Below the pieces are notes generated by a model. The model worked only from the letters and a program-made list of their open reading frames with translations, was not told the origin of the DNA and did not search any database. This document shows, piece after piece, positions 37,977-48,911 of a DNA stretch of 51,824 bases. The DNA comes from Deltaproteobacteria bacterium (lineage in GTDB: Bacteria; SZUA-79; Acidulodesulfobacterales; Acidulodesulfobacteraceae). The stretch covers positions 1-51,824 of the forward strand of contig JAMCUF010000022.1 in assembly GCA_023381755.1 (NCBI GenBank). Reading direction: 5' to 3'. The position numbers were made by a program, and so were the translations under genes. Every line of letters begins with the position of its first letter. Within the stretch, counting starts at the first letter, position 1.

Positions 37977-39353
37977 ATGTATCTCATTATATTAATAATA
38001 GCCATTCTGGTGCTGATAGCCTTTTTTGAGTATCTTTACGTGCTTAACCCAGTGAAGATTCCGTTGCATTATGCCCCCGGCGCACAACACATAATTAATG
38101 AATATCTTATGATTTATATTTTTTCGGCATTTTTGGCCGGAATTGTTCTTGTCCTGTCCATAGGTATTTTAAGGGATTTGATCTCCCGGATAAACAACCT
38201 CCTGTTCAAAAGGAAGCAGTTTATAAAAACAGAAATAGATAATTCCGTCAATAAGGCTTATGACTTATATATTAAAGGACAATACGATAAAGCTATAGAC
38301 TTAATAAAAAAATATCTGTCTGTTTATGAAAACAGCACGAGCGGTTATCTGCTTCTGGCTAAAATTTATAAACATAAAGGAAAAACTAAAGATTGCGAAT
38401 TTAACCTGAATAAAGTGCTGGATATCGAAAAGGATAATATTAATGCCCTTAACGAGGCCGGAAATCTATATAAATTAAACAAAGATTATGATAAAGCAAT
38501 AGTTTATTATAATAAGGCCTTAGAATTATCGGATGATAATCTATACGCAATAACACAGCTGAAAGATATTTACATAAAAAGGGGCGAATGGAAAAATGCT
38601 TACAAGATGTCCAAACTCTTTCTCGCGGCATCAAAAGACAAGGAGATTAATAAAAAAGAAGAATCGGTTATGCTTGGACTTAAATATGAATTTGGGAGAT
38701 ATCTTTTAGAAACGGAAAATGATACCATGAGGTCGGCCAAAAGATTTAATCAAGTATTAACCCAAAATAAAAATTTTGTTCCGGCGTACATATCCTTGGG
38801 AGATGTTTATATTAAAAAAGGAAAATATCCTGAGGTGTTCGACCTATGGGAAAAGGCGTTTTTAAAAACCGGTAACTTAGCCATTCTTATTAAAATTGAA
38901 GATACGGCTATAAAAACAAATCACCCCGAAAATGTAATTAAATTTTATCAAGAACTTATTTATAATAACCCTGAAAAATGGGAATACAGGCTATTTCTGG
39001 GAAAATTATACATGAGGCTCGAAATGGTTGATGAGGCGCTTTTAAGTCTTCACGAAATACCCGCTTCGATCTTTAAAGACAATTCCCTTAACCTGCTTTT
39101 AGCCGAATGTTACTTTAAAAGGGGGAAATACAACGACTCTGCGGTAAATTTTAGACAAGCCCTTAAAGACCGGTACCCGGTTAAGTTGCCTTTTACCTGT
39201 TCAAATTGCGGGTTTGTTTCTTATAGCTATTCCTCGATTTGTCCGTCTTGCAACCTATGGAGCACATTTAACATAAAAACCTCCGGAACGCTTTACGAAA
39301 GCGGGCAAAAAGACTACGTTAAAAATATTTCCTCATTAATCCCGGAACAATAA
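37977..39353 (+). CDS. LapB/YciM-like TPR protein with N-terminal LapA-like membrane domain and C-terminal rubredoxin-like zinc motif
   Basis: 458 aa; two N-terminal TMs around NPVKIPLHYAPGAQ, TPR repeats, C-terminal FTCSNCGFVSYSYSSICPSCNLWSTF. Confidence 0.78.
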   Translation: MYLIILIIAILVLIAFFEYLYVLNPVKIPLHYAPGAQHIINEYLMIYIFSAFLAGIVLVLSIGILRDLISRINNLLFKRKQFIKTEIDNSVNKAYDLYIKGQYDKAIDLIKKYLSVYENSTSGYLLLAKIYKHKGKTKDCEFNLNKVLDIEKDNINALNEAGNLYKLNKDYDKAIVYYNKALELSDDNLYAITQLKDIYIKRGEWKNAYKMSKLFLAASKDKEINKKEESVMLGLKYEFGRYLLETENDTMRSAKRFNQVLTQNKNFVPAYISLGDVYIKKGKYPEVFDLWEKAFLKTGNLAILIKIEDTAIKTNHPENVIKFYQELIYNNPEKWEYRLFLGKLYMRLEMVDEALLSLHEIPASIFKDNSLNLLLAECYFKRGKYNDSAVNFRQALKDRYPVKLPFTCSNCGFVSYSYSSICPSCNLWSTFNIKTSGTLYESGQKDYVKNISSLIPEQ

Positions 39354-39362
39354 ACTAAACAA

Positions 39363-40919
39363 ATGAAAAAATATGAGGGGTTAGCTTTGATTATTTTAGA
39401 TGGCTTCGGTTTGTCCCCTTTCGTAAAAGGCAACGCCATAACAAATGCAAATCCCGGGTTTATAAATTATATATTTAAAAATTATCCTTTTACGACTCTA
39501 ACTGCCCACGGCAAGGATGTCGGCTTGCCAGAAAATACCATGGGAAATTCGGAAGTGGGGCATTCCAATATCGGCGCCGGAAGAATTATAATGCAGGATT
39601 TAACAAAAATAGACATGCAAATTGAAAACGATACCCTGAAAAATAATAAAGCCTTGTCTTTATTTTTAGAAAAAATCAAGAAGGGCAATTCAAGGGTCCA
39701 CTTGATGGGACTTTTATCCGAAAGCGGAGTCCACTCCGAATTATCTCACCTGCTGTACTTAATTCGCTTCTTCAGGGCTAACGACGTAAGGGAGATTTAT
39801 ATTCATGCGTTTTTAGACGGCAGGGATTCCCCGCCAAAAAGTGCGGAAGTTTTTTTAAAAAAAATAATAAAAGAAATAGAAAAACTAAACGGGCAGGTTT
39901 TCTTATCAACGATATGCGGCCGTTTTTATGCTATGGACAGGGATACCAGGTGGGACAGGACTAAAATAGCTTTCGATTTACTTGCGGGATTAAAGGGGAA
40001 AAGGGTTTCAGGCGCCGTCCGCGCTATAAAAAAGTTTTATGGCGATGGAATAACGGATGAGTTTATGCCTCCAATCGTAATTGACAATAAGGAGAAGAAA
40101 GACGGTTTCATTAAAACGGAAGACGGCGTTTTATTCTTCAACTTTAGGGCGGACAGGGCTAAACAACTGACCATGGCTCTTACATTTAAAGATTTTGATG
40201 ATTTTTCGAGGGACGAATTCAAATTTAAATATGTCAAAAATTTTATATCTATGACTAAATATGACGATTCATTCAAAAACAAATACATCATAGAACCGGA
40301 AAACTATCCTAATATTCTGGGAGGGGTCATATCCGACCTTGGTTTTAATCAATTTAGGATTGCCGAAACCGAAAAATATGCGCATGTAACCTATTTTTTT
40401 AACTGCGGAAGGGAAAAACCCTTTAAAAACGAGGACAGGTTATTAATACCATCTCCGAGAAAATACAAAACCTACGATATGATTCCTGAAATGAGCGCCT
40501 TTAAGATTAAGGACGCCTTGACAAAAAGGGTTAAATACAATAAAAATAAAGATAAATTAATAGTTTGCAATTTTGCGAATTGTGATATGGTAGGACATAC
40601 CGGAAACTACGATGCCGCCGTGCAGGCGGCTCAGACCGTGAATTTAGTCCTGAGCGGGATAATACCAGTAATTTTAAACCAAAACCATGCCTGTATTATA
40701 ACGGCAGACCATGGAAATGCGGAAACAATGCTGGACGAAAATGGCATGCCTATGACTAACCATACTCTTAACCCGGTACCTTTTGCCATTGTTTCTAATT
40801 ATCCTAAGGAAATTCCGGCCTTAAAACCTGGAAAGCTCGCCGACATAGCTCCGACAATCCTTAGACTTTTAGATATCGAAATACCCCGTGAAATGACCGG
40901 ACGAATTTTATGGGAATAA
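39363..40919 (+). CDS. gpmI: 2,3-bisphosphoglycerate-independent phosphoglycerate mutase
   Basis: 518 aa; LIILDGFGLSP, NTMGNSEVGHSNIGAGRI, HAFLDGRDSPP, CNFANCDMVGHTGN. Confidence 0.97.
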   Translation: MKKYEGLALIILDGFGLSPFVKGNAITNANPGFINYIFKNYPFTTLTAHGKDVGLPENTMGNSEVGHSNIGAGRIIMQDLTKIDMQIENDTLKNNKALSLFLEKIKKGNSRVHLMGLLSESGVHSELSHLLYLIRFFRANDVREIYIHAFLDGRDSPPKSAEVFLKKIIKEIEKLNGQVFLSTICGRFYAMDRDTRWDRTKIAFDLLAGLKGKRVSGAVRAIKKFYGDGITDEFMPPIVIDNKEKKDGFIKTEDGVLFFNFRADRAKQLTMALTFKDFDDFSRDEFKFKYVKNFISMTKYDDSFKNKYIIEPENYPNILGGVISDLGFNQFRIAETEKYAHVTYFFNCGREKPFKNEDRLLIPSPRKYKTYDMIPEMSAFKIKDALTKRVKYNKNKDKLIVCNFANCDMVGHTGNYDAAVQAAQTVNLVLSGIIPVILNQNHACIITADHGNAETMLDENGMPMTNHTLNPVPFAIVSNYPKEIPALKPGKLADIAPTILRLLDIEIPREMTGRILWE

Positions 40920-41848
40920 TTTCATTTATTTGCCCTTATGGTGATATAAGGTTAGATTTATTTTTAACGACTCAATTGCTTAATAATACCAGAACATATA
41001 TTCAAAAACTTATATTAAGCGGCAATGTGACGGTTAACGGGATAGCCGTTAAAAAACCGGCACATAAGTTAAAGGAAGGTTCCTTGCTAACCATAAAGGA
41101 ACCGGAAACAAAAAAAGCGGGGCTAACCCCCTTAGACTACGACCTCGAAATAATTTATCAGGACGACTACATCGCTGTAATAAACAAGCCCGCAGGCATT
41201 TGCGTTCACCCCGGAAAGGGAAATTACGATAATACCTTAGTTAACATTCTTATCGGAAAAATACCAAACCTCCCCGGTATCGGCGGCGTTGAAAGACCTG
41301 GGATAGTCCACAGGTTAGATAAAGACACTTCGGGCATAATGTTAATTGCCAAAAACGATTTTTCTCATAATGCGCTCATATCCGCTTTTAAAGACAGGGA
41401 AATAAAAAAAACATATCTTGCCATATGTTACGGTCTTTTTCCACAAAAAGACGGTTGCATAGAAGGGTTTATCAAAAGAGACGCTAAAAACAGGATTAAA
41501 ATGCAAATAAGCAAGAAAACAGGGAAATATTGCCTGACCCGATTTGAAGCCGTAAAACAGGTAAGGGGCATAGCGACATTGCTTAAGGTAATGCCGCATA
41601 CGGGAAGAACTCATCAAATCAGGGCATCCCTTTTCGAAACGGGTCATCCGATAATAGGGGATAAAGTCTATAAAAGGAAAGATATATTGAATAAATATAG
41701 AAGTTTAAACTTTATAAAAAGACAAATGCTTCATGCGCATATATTAGAATTTTTACATCCAAAAACCGGAGAAAAAATGATTTTAAAGGCCGGAGTCCCG
41801 GCTGATATGATGTGGGCTTTTAATTCCAATGATAATGATAAACGATAA
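40910..41848 (+). CDS. rluD: RluA/RluD family pseudouridine synthase
   Basis: 312 aa; S4-like N-terminus, VINKPAGICVHPGKG, RPGIVHRLDKDTSGIMLIAK, HTGRTHQIRASL. Confidence 0.93.
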   Translation: MGIISFICPYGDIRLDLFLTTQLLNNTRTYIQKLILSGNVTVNGIAVKKPAHKLKEGSLLTIKEPETKKAGLTPLDYDLEIIYQDDYIAVINKPAGICVHPGKGNYDNTLVNILIGKIPNLPGIGGVERPGIVHRLDKDTSGIMLIAKNDFSHNALISAFKDREIKKTYLAICYGLFPQKDGCIEGFIKRDAKNRIKMQISKKTGKYCLTRFEAVKQVRGIATLLKVMPHTGRTHQIRASLFETGHPIIGDKVYKRKDILNKYRSLNFIKRQMLHAHILEFLHPKTGEKMILKAGVPADMMWAFNSNDNDKR

Positions 41849-41851
41849 AAA

Positions 41852-42601
41852 ATGATTTGCAATATTGAAGAACCGGGCTTTTTAAACGAATCTCGCGTAA
41901 TATACGGATTTGTGGGCAACGCGCTTGATTTTAGACTGGAAAATAAAGTTGCAAGAAAAGAACTTCTGAAATATATTCCTGCATATTTTAATAAAAAAGA
42001 TATATATATTTATGAAGTTAAACAGGTTCACAGTAATCAAATAGTAGCTTTAAACAAAGATTTTAACATGAATGATATTAATTATTATGACGGTTTAAAT
42101 TTAGCCGAAGCCGACGGGGTTTTTACCCAAAAACCGGGCATAATGCTTTGCGTAAGAACCGCTGATTGCGTTCCCGTTCTTTTTTACGACCGCATTAAAA
42201 GGGTTTCAGGCGCCGTCCACTGCGGCTGGAGAGGAATTTATGAGGACATAATAATAAATGCCGTAAATACATTAACAAATCATTTCCATTCAAATTTAGA
42301 TGATGTAGTTATTATGATAGGGCCTTCTATCTGTAAAAATTGTTATGAGGTTGAAGAAGGTTTTTTTAATAGATTTAGAGCCAAAAATGCGCTGAATCAA
42401 AGATTTTTTGAAAGAAAAATTAACCATACCAAGCTGTATTTCGATTTAAAGAGCCTCTTAAAAAATGAACTTAATCTTTCCGGATTCAAAAAAGAAAATG
42501 TTTACGATTTAAATAAATGTAATTTTGAGGATAAAAATTTTTACAGTTACAGGCGCGATAAAACGGATAAAAGACAGGTATCTTTTATTATGATGTATTA
42601 A
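41852..42601 (+). CDS. pgeF: PgeF/YfiH (DUF152) family peptidoglycan editing factor
   Basis: 249 aa; KQVHSNQIV, ADGVFTQKPGIMLCVRTADCVPVLFYD, SGAVHCGWRGI. Confidence 0.92.
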   Translation: MICNIEEPGFLNESRVIYGFVGNALDFRLENKVARKELLKYIPAYFNKKDIYIYEVKQVHSNQIVALNKDFNMNDINYYDGLNLAEADGVFTQKPGIMLCVRTADCVPVLFYDRIKRVSGAVHCGWRGIYEDIIINAVNTLTNHFHSNLDDVVIMIGPSICKNCYEVEEGFFNRFRAKNALNQRFFERKINHTKLYFDLKSLLKNELNLSGFKKENVYDLNKCNFEDKNFYSYRRDKTDKRQVSFIMMY

Positions 42602-42637
42602 GGATATAAGAAAACAGGATTTACTTTAAAATAAAAA

Positions 42638-43228
42638 ATGATAAAAATAGGTCTGACGGGTTCTATCGGCTCCGGAAAAACTACGGTTCTTAATTTATTA
42701 AAAGATTATGGGTTTTTAATTTTAAACCTCGATTCCGAGGCCAAAAAGTTGCTTAAAAAAAATACGATAGAATATAAAAAAATTGTTGCTTTTTTTGGTA
42801 AAAACATTTTAAATAAAGATGGTGAGATTAATAAGAAAATTCTGGCGGAGGCTATTTTTTCAGATCCCTCTAAAAAAAAGGCTTTAGAAAATATAATCTA
42901 TCCGACTTTAAGAACAAATATCAATAGCATACTTGAAGGAAGTAAAAAACCCTTAGCAATAATCGAAGGCGCGGTTATTATTGAATCTGGATATTATCTA
43001 AAATTGGACAAGACCGTTCTTGTTGTTTGTGACCTGTCAAGAAGGATTAAAAGGTCATATAAAAAATTCTCTTTTGACGATTTTAGAAGACGAGATAAAA
43101 ACCAGTTAAACCAAGCGGAAAAAATTAAAAAATCAGACTTTATAATCAATAATAACTACGGACTTAAATTTTTAATCCCCCAAATTCAGCTATTGATGAA
43201 CTTTCTAAAAAACATTTACAGTGCTTAA
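42638..43228 (+). CDS. coaE: Dephospho-CoA kinase
   Basis: 196 aa; MIKIGLTGSIGSGKTTVLNLLKDYGFLILNLDSEAKKLL. Confidence 0.94.
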   Translation: MIKIGLTGSIGSGKTTVLNLLKDYGFLILNLDSEAKKLLKKNTIEYKKIVAFFGKNILNKDGEINKKILAEAIFSDPSKKKALENIIYPTLRTNINSILEGSKKPLAIIEGAVIIESGYYLKLDKTVLVVCDLSRRIKRSYKKFSFDDFRRRDKNQLNQAEKIKKSDFIINNNYGLKFLIPQIQLLMNFLKNIYSA

Positions 43229-43291
43229 GCAATACAACTTCAAACGATTAAAATTTCTTGATTTCCGAATTTAATTCAGATAAAAGGAGAT

Positions 43292-44302
43292 ATGTTCGTG
43301 GAAGAATACAATAAATGTGAAGATTTTGGCTATACATTTATAAACGAACTTTTAAAATTCGCCAATCAAGGAAAACCGGCAGAGGAGATATTTCATTTTA
43401 TTAACGTTGGTTTTGAATATACATTTGGGGCAACGGCAATAATGTTTATATATAAAAAATATAACATGGGAGAAAAGATAGAAATTTCGAGGGGAATTTC
43501 CTATGAATATGTTAAGAAATTTAATGAAAATCCACCGTTATCCCTATTAAAAGAAATAAGTTCTATTAAAAACAGCCTGTATATAGATTTTAGTAAAGAG
43601 CGCGAAAAGTATTCCAAATACAGTTATTTATTTGAACACGATAATGTCGCCGAGTTTTACGCCTGCAAATTAAAAACTGCCGATACAGATTCGTATTTTA
43701 TCATGATGTATTCCGTTTCGGGATTTAAAAACTACGGGAACAAAAAAATTGTTATATGGGATACGATTTTTTCCGTCCTCGCATATATTTTAAACTCTAA
43801 CAAATGCGTTCAGGCTATGAGGGATTGTTCCCAGATTGATTACGTATCCGGCCTTAACAATTTTAAATATCTTCATGAAAAACTTTTTCAGGAAATGCAA
43901 AAAATTGGCAATGGAAATGGAATATTATCCGTTGCTTTAATTTCGCTAAATCAATTGAATAAACTAAATTCCATATTCGGCCACGGCGCCGGAGACAAAA
44001 ACATAGGGCTAATCGCAAACATTATTAAAAAAAATACACGTATATTCGATATAGCCGCCAGATACGGCAATAAATTTATTATAGTATTCCCGGGTATGGA
44101 CAGGAACCGGGCCAAGGATATTTTAAAAACTGTTTTTTCGGAGGTTGAAGCAAACTTTAAGAATGAAAATCAGGACATATTGTCGTTAAACGCCGGCATT
44201 TCGACATTCCCCACAGACGGCAGTAATGAACGAGCGGTTTTAGATCTGGCCGAAGGCCGCCGCACAGATGCCAGAAGGCAAAGTAAATGGTCCATAGTAT
44301 AA
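43292..44302 (+). CDS. GAF-like plus degenerate GGDEF domain protein
   Basis: 336 aa; DYVSGLNNFKYLHEKL...SVALISLNQLNKLNSIFGHGAGDKNIGLIANIIKKNTRIFDIAARYGNKFIIVFPG. GGDEF-fold sequence without the GGDEF signature. Confidence 0.8.
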   Translation: MFVEEYNKCEDFGYTFINELLKFANQGKPAEEIFHFINVGFEYTFGATAIMFIYKKYNMGEKIEISRGISYEYVKKFNENPPLSLLKEISSIKNSLYIDFSKEREKYSKYSYLFEHDNVAEFYACKLKTADTDSYFIMMYSVSGFKNYGNKKIVIWDTIFSVLAYILNSNKCVQAMRDCSQIDYVSGLNNFKYLHEKLFQEMQKIGNGNGILSVALISLNQLNKLNSIFGHGAGDKNIGLIANIIKKNTRIFDIAARYGNKFIIVFPGMDRNRAKDILKTVFSEVEANFKNENQDILSLNAGISTFPTDGSNERAVLDLAEGRRTDARRQSKWSIV

Positions 44303-44348
44303 TAAAAAATAATTAAAATTAAAAAAATTTTAAATTTAAGAGGTAGTT

Positions 44349-45614
44349 ATGAATATTAAAGAATTATCGGCAAAAAAAATTTCCGAGTTACTGCAGATAG
44401 CAAAAAATTACAATATAGAGGGGGCATCGGGAATGCGGAAGCAGGATCTAATATATGCCTTACTTCAGGCAGAAACCGAAAAAAACCAGCAAGCTGAAAA
44501 AAACGGTTTACTTTCGGGAGAAGGCGTGCTCGAAATTTTACCCGACCAATACGGATTCCTAAGGTCGCTTGAAGCAAATTACCTTCACGGGCCTGACGAC
44601 ATTTATGTATCGCCATCCCAGATTAGGAAATTCGGCCTCAGAACCGGCGATACCATTCGCGGGGTAATCAGACCCCCGAAAGACAGCGAAAGATTTTACG
44701 CCCTTCTTAAAGTAGAAAGCGTTAATTTTGAAGATCCTGAAACCGCTAAGGAAAAGATATTATTTGATAACCTAACCCCTCTGTATCCGCAGGACCCGAT
44801 AAAACTTGAATTCGATTCTAAAAATTTATCCACACGGCTTATGGATTTACTAATTCCTATAGGAAAGGGCCAAAGAGGACTGATCGTGGCACCGCCAAGG
44901 ACCGGAAAAACAATGCTTTTAAAAGATATAGCCCATGCTATAAATACCAATCACAAAGAAATTTTCCTGATGGTTCTTTTAATCGACGAAAGACCGGAAG
45001 AGGTTACCGATATGCAAAGATCTGTCGACGGAGAAGTCATCAGCTCCACCTTTGACGAACCGCCTCAAAGACATATCCAGATCGCTGAAATAGTAATAGA
45101 AAAGGCAAAAAGGATTGTCGAAACCGGAAAAGACGTTGTTATACTGCTGGATTCCATTACAAGGCTTGCCCGCGCATACAACGTGACCATTCCATCATCC
45201 GGCAAGGTTTTATCGGGCGGGGTTGATTCAAATGCACTTCATAAACCAAAAAGATTTTTTGGAGCCGCAAGAAATATCGAGGAAGGGGGGAGCCTTACCA
45301 TAATAGCGACAGCTTTAATAGATACCGGCTCGAGAATGGATGAGGTAATTTTTGAAGAGTTTAAGGGAACAGGAAATTTGGAAGTAAATCTAGATAGAAA
45401 ACTTGCGGAAAAAAGGGTATTCCCCGCCATCGATATAAATAAGTCAGGAACCAGAAAGGAAGAACTTCTCGTCGATAAAGACCACCTTAAAAAAATCTGG
45501 GTTCTAAGAAAGGTTTTATCTAATATGGATACCGCAGAGGCAATGGAATTTTTAATAGATAAAATTAAAAATACCAAATCGAATGCCGATTTTTTAAACT
45601 TAATGAACCAGTAA
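44349..45614 (+). CDS. rho: Transcription termination factor Rho
   Basis: 421 aa; [59 protein letters not shown]. Confidence 0.98.
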   Translation: MNIKELSAKKISELLQIAKNYNIEGASGMRKQDLIYALLQAETEKNQQAEKNGLLSGEGVLEILPDQYGFLRSLEANYLHGPDDIYVSPSQIRKFGLRTGDTIRGVIRPPKDSERFYALLKVESVNFEDPETAKEKILFDNLTPLYPQDPIKLEFDSKNLSTRLMDLLIPIGKGQRGLIVAPPRTGKTMLLKDIAHAINTNHKEIFLMVLLIDERPEEVTDMQRSVDGEVISSTFDEPPQRHIQIAEIVIEKAKRIVETGKDVVILLDSITRLARAYNVTIPSSGKVLSGGVDSNALHKPKRFFGAARNIEEGGSLTIIATALIDTGSRMDEVIFEEFKGTGNLEVNLDRKLAEKRVFPAIDINKSGTRKEELLVDKDHLKKIWVLRKVLSNMDTAEAMEFLIDKIKNTKSNADFLNLMNQ

Positions 45615-45662
45615 GCCCCCGCAATAACTTATATAAAACATAAGAAATAAGGACATAGGAAC

Positions 45663-47018
45663 CTATTTTTTTAACAATCCAGCTATATATTCCAAATTTT
45701 TTAGGGATGACCCTTTATTTTGCGATATAAGATTTAAGCCACTTTCTTTTGCGTCTTTTATAGCCTTTTCGTCATACAAATAATATAGCAACGCATTAAA
45801 TAATTCTGCGGGGGATCCTACCCTTTTACCTGCTTTAATTTCAATAATCCTGCCGGCAATTTCCGAGAAATTTTCCACATATTTGCCGAAGATTACGGGT
45901 TTTCCAAAAAATAATGGCTCCAATAAATTATGTCCTCCGGCCTGCACCATGCTCCCACCTATGAAAGCAACATCGCATATGCTATAAATTGTTATCAATT
46001 CTCCAATTATATCCACTAAAACAACAATCCCCGCATCAACCGGACTCGCCTTTTTAAGGCTCTCATTAAAGGGGGGGATAAGTTCATAATTTGATGAATA
46101 AATAGAGGAAAGCCTGTAGCATTGCAAGTTATAATCCGCCACAAGATTATAAACATATTCAAATCTTTCGGGATGCCTTGGAGCTATAAAAAGGAAAATT
46201 TTCCCATTTTTTTTATTTAGCTTAACAAAGGCATCCAAAATTAATTTTTCTTCTCCTTTATGGGTACTGCCTGCAACTATCACCTTCCCGTCTTTAAAGG
46301 TATTTTTTAAATTTTCTGCTTTTTCATCTATTTCTTCCGCAAAATTTCTAAGACTTAAATCAAATTTCATATTGCCAGTTATATGAAGGTTTTCCCTTTT
46401 TACGCCAAGTTTCAAAAATTTTTCATAATATCCGCCGGATATGCAAAGAACTAAGTCAAGACTTTCAAAAACATATTTAAAAAAGAACCCCAATACCGAA
46501 TAATTTTTATATGATTTATTGGAAATTCTTGCATTTATAATAGAAATTGGGATTTTTCTTTTTTTTAACATGTTAAATAAATTCGGCCATATTTCGGTTT
46601 CAACGCATACAAATAATGAGGGTTTTATCAGGTTTAGAATAATTTTAACAGAAAAATAAAAATCGTAAGGAAAATAAAAAATATAAATACGGCTCCTATC
46701 TTTTCCGTAGAGACTTTTTGCATAATCGTAGCCTGTTTTGACAACTGCGGAAAGATAAACGGGTTTGTTGGTTTTTTTTATAATAAGGTCAATAAAATTT
46801 GCGGATGCCTTAAGCTCGCCTAAAGAAACGGTATGAATCCAAACCCCGTTTTCAAAATCAGGTTCGTTTACACCTTTGTTTAAGGATGGAAAAAGCTTAT
46901 TAAAAAGGCCCGCCGCTTTTTTGTCCTTTAAAAAATAAAGACAGGACATCCATACAAAGAAAAGCGGCAGGATTATAATTAATAAAAGATTATAAAGTGC
47001 AAATAGGATTTTTTTCAT
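45663..47018 (-). CDS. waaA: 3-deoxy-D-manno-octulosonic acid (Kdo) transferase
   Basis: 451 aa; GVWIHTVSLGELKAS, ETEIWPNLFNMLKKRKIPISIINARIS, GGHNLLEPLFFGKPVIFG. Confidence 0.94.
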   Translation of the reverse strand: MKKILFALYNLLLIIILPLFFVWMSCLYFLKDKKAAGLFNKLFPSLNKGVNEPDFENGVWIHTVSLGELKASANFIDLIIKKTNKPVYLSAVVKTGYDYAKSLYGKDRSRIYIFYFPYDFYFSVKIILNLIKPSLFVCVETEIWPNLFNMLKKRKIPISIINARISNKSYKNYSVLGFFFKYVFESLDLVLCISGGYYEKFLKLGVKRENLHITGNMKFDLSLRNFAEEIDEKAENLKNTFKDGKVIVAGSTHKGEEKLILDAFVKLNKKNGKIFLFIAPRHPERFEYVYNLVADYNLQCYRLSSIYSSNYELIPPFNESLKKASPVDAGIVVLVDIIGELITIYSICDVAFIGGSMVQAGGHNLLEPLFFGKPVIFGKYVENFSEIAGRIIEIKAGKRVGSPAELFNALLYYLYDEKAIKDAKESGLNLISQNKGSSLKNLEYIAGLLKK

Positions 47019-47057
47019 AATAAATAAAACCGCTTATGCGCTTGGAACATCCGCAAA

Positions 47058-48809
47058 TTAATTACCTATTTGTTTGACAAGAAGATTTTTATAAATACCG
47101 TTAATTTCGATTAACTCTTCGTGATTTCCGCTTTCGACTATTTCGCCTTTCTCTAAAACATATATGGTGTCGGCTCTTTTTATTGTAGATAATCTATGGG
47201 CAATAATCACCGCAATCTTGTTCCGGCATAAACCGTGGGGACTTTCATCCGTTCCAAACAGGGCGCCCTGAATTTCTTTTTCGGACTCGCTATCCAAAGA
47301 AGAAGTGGCTTCATCAAGTATAATTATAGGGGCATCTTTCAAAAAAGCCCTGGCAATAAGTATCCTCTGTTTTTCGCCTCCGGAAAGTCTCAGTCCTGCT
47401 TCGTCAACAACCGTGTCGTAACCGTTTGGAAGTTTTATAATAAAATCATGGGCAAAGGCAAATTTTGAAGCCCTTATTATATCCTCCATATCTTTGTGAA
47501 AACTACCGTATGCGATATTAAACCTGATTGATTCGTTAAACAAAATTACCTGCTGCGATACATACGCAATGCTCTCCCTTAAATCCTTTAAATTAAATTC
47601 GTTAATATTTATTCCGTTAATCCGTATTTCGCCGCTATCCGGGTCGTAAAAACGGGGTATCAACATTGAAACAGTACTTTTGCCGGCGCCGGAATAACCT
47701 GCGATAGCTATTATTTTACCTTTCTGCGTTTTAATGTTTATGTTTTTTAAGTCATAATCCCTGTTTTTATCATAACTGAAATAAAGGTTTTTTATTTCTA
47801 AGCTGTTAATCTCCGCCGGCAACGGGCGTTTGCCCTCCGTTTTCTCGGGCTCGCCGTCTATTATGTCAAAAATCCTCGTTCCCGCTGCAATACCTTCTTG
47901 TAAACTATTATTTAACCGGGACAGGCTTTTGACAGGCTCGTAGAGTAAAAGAATCGCAGTTAAAAAAGAAAAGAAATTGCCAGGCGTATAACCGAACTTT
48001 ATTACTTGCAATCCTCCTATAAATATTATGAGGGAAACGGAAATACCGCCTATTAATTCGACAAATGGTACGGTTAATCCCCTTATCTTTGTCATTCTCA
48101 TTAAAAATCTATAAAGGTTGTCCGATAATTTTTTAAAATGGTTAATCTCAAATTCTTCCATATTGTAAGCCTTTACCGTCCTCAGACTCGAAATGGTTTC
48201 ATCTAAAAACTTGGTAATATTACCCATCTCTGTTTGCGTATCCGTGCTTGTTTTCCTTGCTTTTTTTCCCAGCAGCGTAACGGGAATTATAACTACGGGA
48301 AATAACACAAAAACAACTATGGCCAGGTAAAAATCCATATAAACCACGACGGCTACAAGCACGAGTATTGTCAATATGTCCTTCATAACCGCGCTTACCG
48401 AATCGGAAACCGTTCTTTGAATAATGTTGATATCGTAGGTTATTCTTGCAATTAAGATTCCCGTCGGGATCTTGTTTAATTTCGGCGCCGGGAATTTTAC
48501 GATAGCGGAATAAACCTCATCCCTTAATACTCTTACTATACTCTGCCCGACCGAACCTATATAATAAAATTCCGCGTAATAAAAGATGTTTTTCACCACA
48601 AAAATGGCAATTACGAGAACAGGGATCAACAGGAGGTCTTCATAACTTTTTGTTACAAATATGTCGTTTATGAGAGGCTTAACCACGTAAGCAAGAAGTC
48701 CCGTCAAAACAGAAACTATGGCCATGCTTATCATCGCCAATATTAATCTTTTTTTATGAGGAAGTATATAAGGAACCAACCTTTTGAAAATATTAAAGTC
48801 TTTTTTCAT
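47058..48809 (-). CDS. msbA: MsbA-like lipid A export ABC transporter
   Basis: 583 aa; six-TM exporter half plus Walker A GYSGAGKSTVSMLIPRFYDPDSGEI and signature LSGGEKQRILIARAFLKDAPIIILDEATSSLD; in an lpx cluster. Confidence 0.92.
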   Translation of the reverse strand: MKKDFNIFKRLVPYILPHKKRLILAMISMAIVSVLTGLLAYVVKPLINDIFVTKSYEDLLLIPVLVIAIFVVKNIFYYAEFYYIGSVGQSIVRVLRDEVYSAIVKFPAPKLNKIPTGILIARITYDINIIQRTVSDSVSAVMKDILTILVLVAVVVYMDFYLAIVVFVLFPVVIIPVTLLGKKARKTSTDTQTEMGNITKFLDETISSLRTVKAYNMEEFEINHFKKLSDNLYRFLMRMTKIRGLTVPFVELIGGISVSLIIFIGGLQVIKFGYTPGNFFSFLTAILLLYEPVKSLSRLNNSLQEGIAAGTRIFDIIDGEPEKTEGKRPLPAEINSLEIKNLYFSYDKNRDYDLKNINIKTQKGKIIAIAGYSGAGKSTVSMLIPRFYDPDSGEIRINGININEFNLKDLRESIAYVSQQVILFNESIRFNIAYGSFHKDMEDIIRASKFAFAHDFIIKLPNGYDTVVDEAGLRLSGGEKQRILIARAFLKDAPIIILDEATSSLDSESEKEIQGALFGTDESPHGLCRNKIAVIIAHRLSTIKRADTIYVLEKGEIVESGNHEELIEINGIYKNLLVKQIGN

Positions 48810-48911
48810 GACAATTTTTGGTATGCCGGCCGGGTTAAAAGTTTGAATATTTTAAAGAATATTTTAATTCATGCGTATCCCGACCCGCTTTAGCGGAAAT
48901 CCGGTTAAAAG

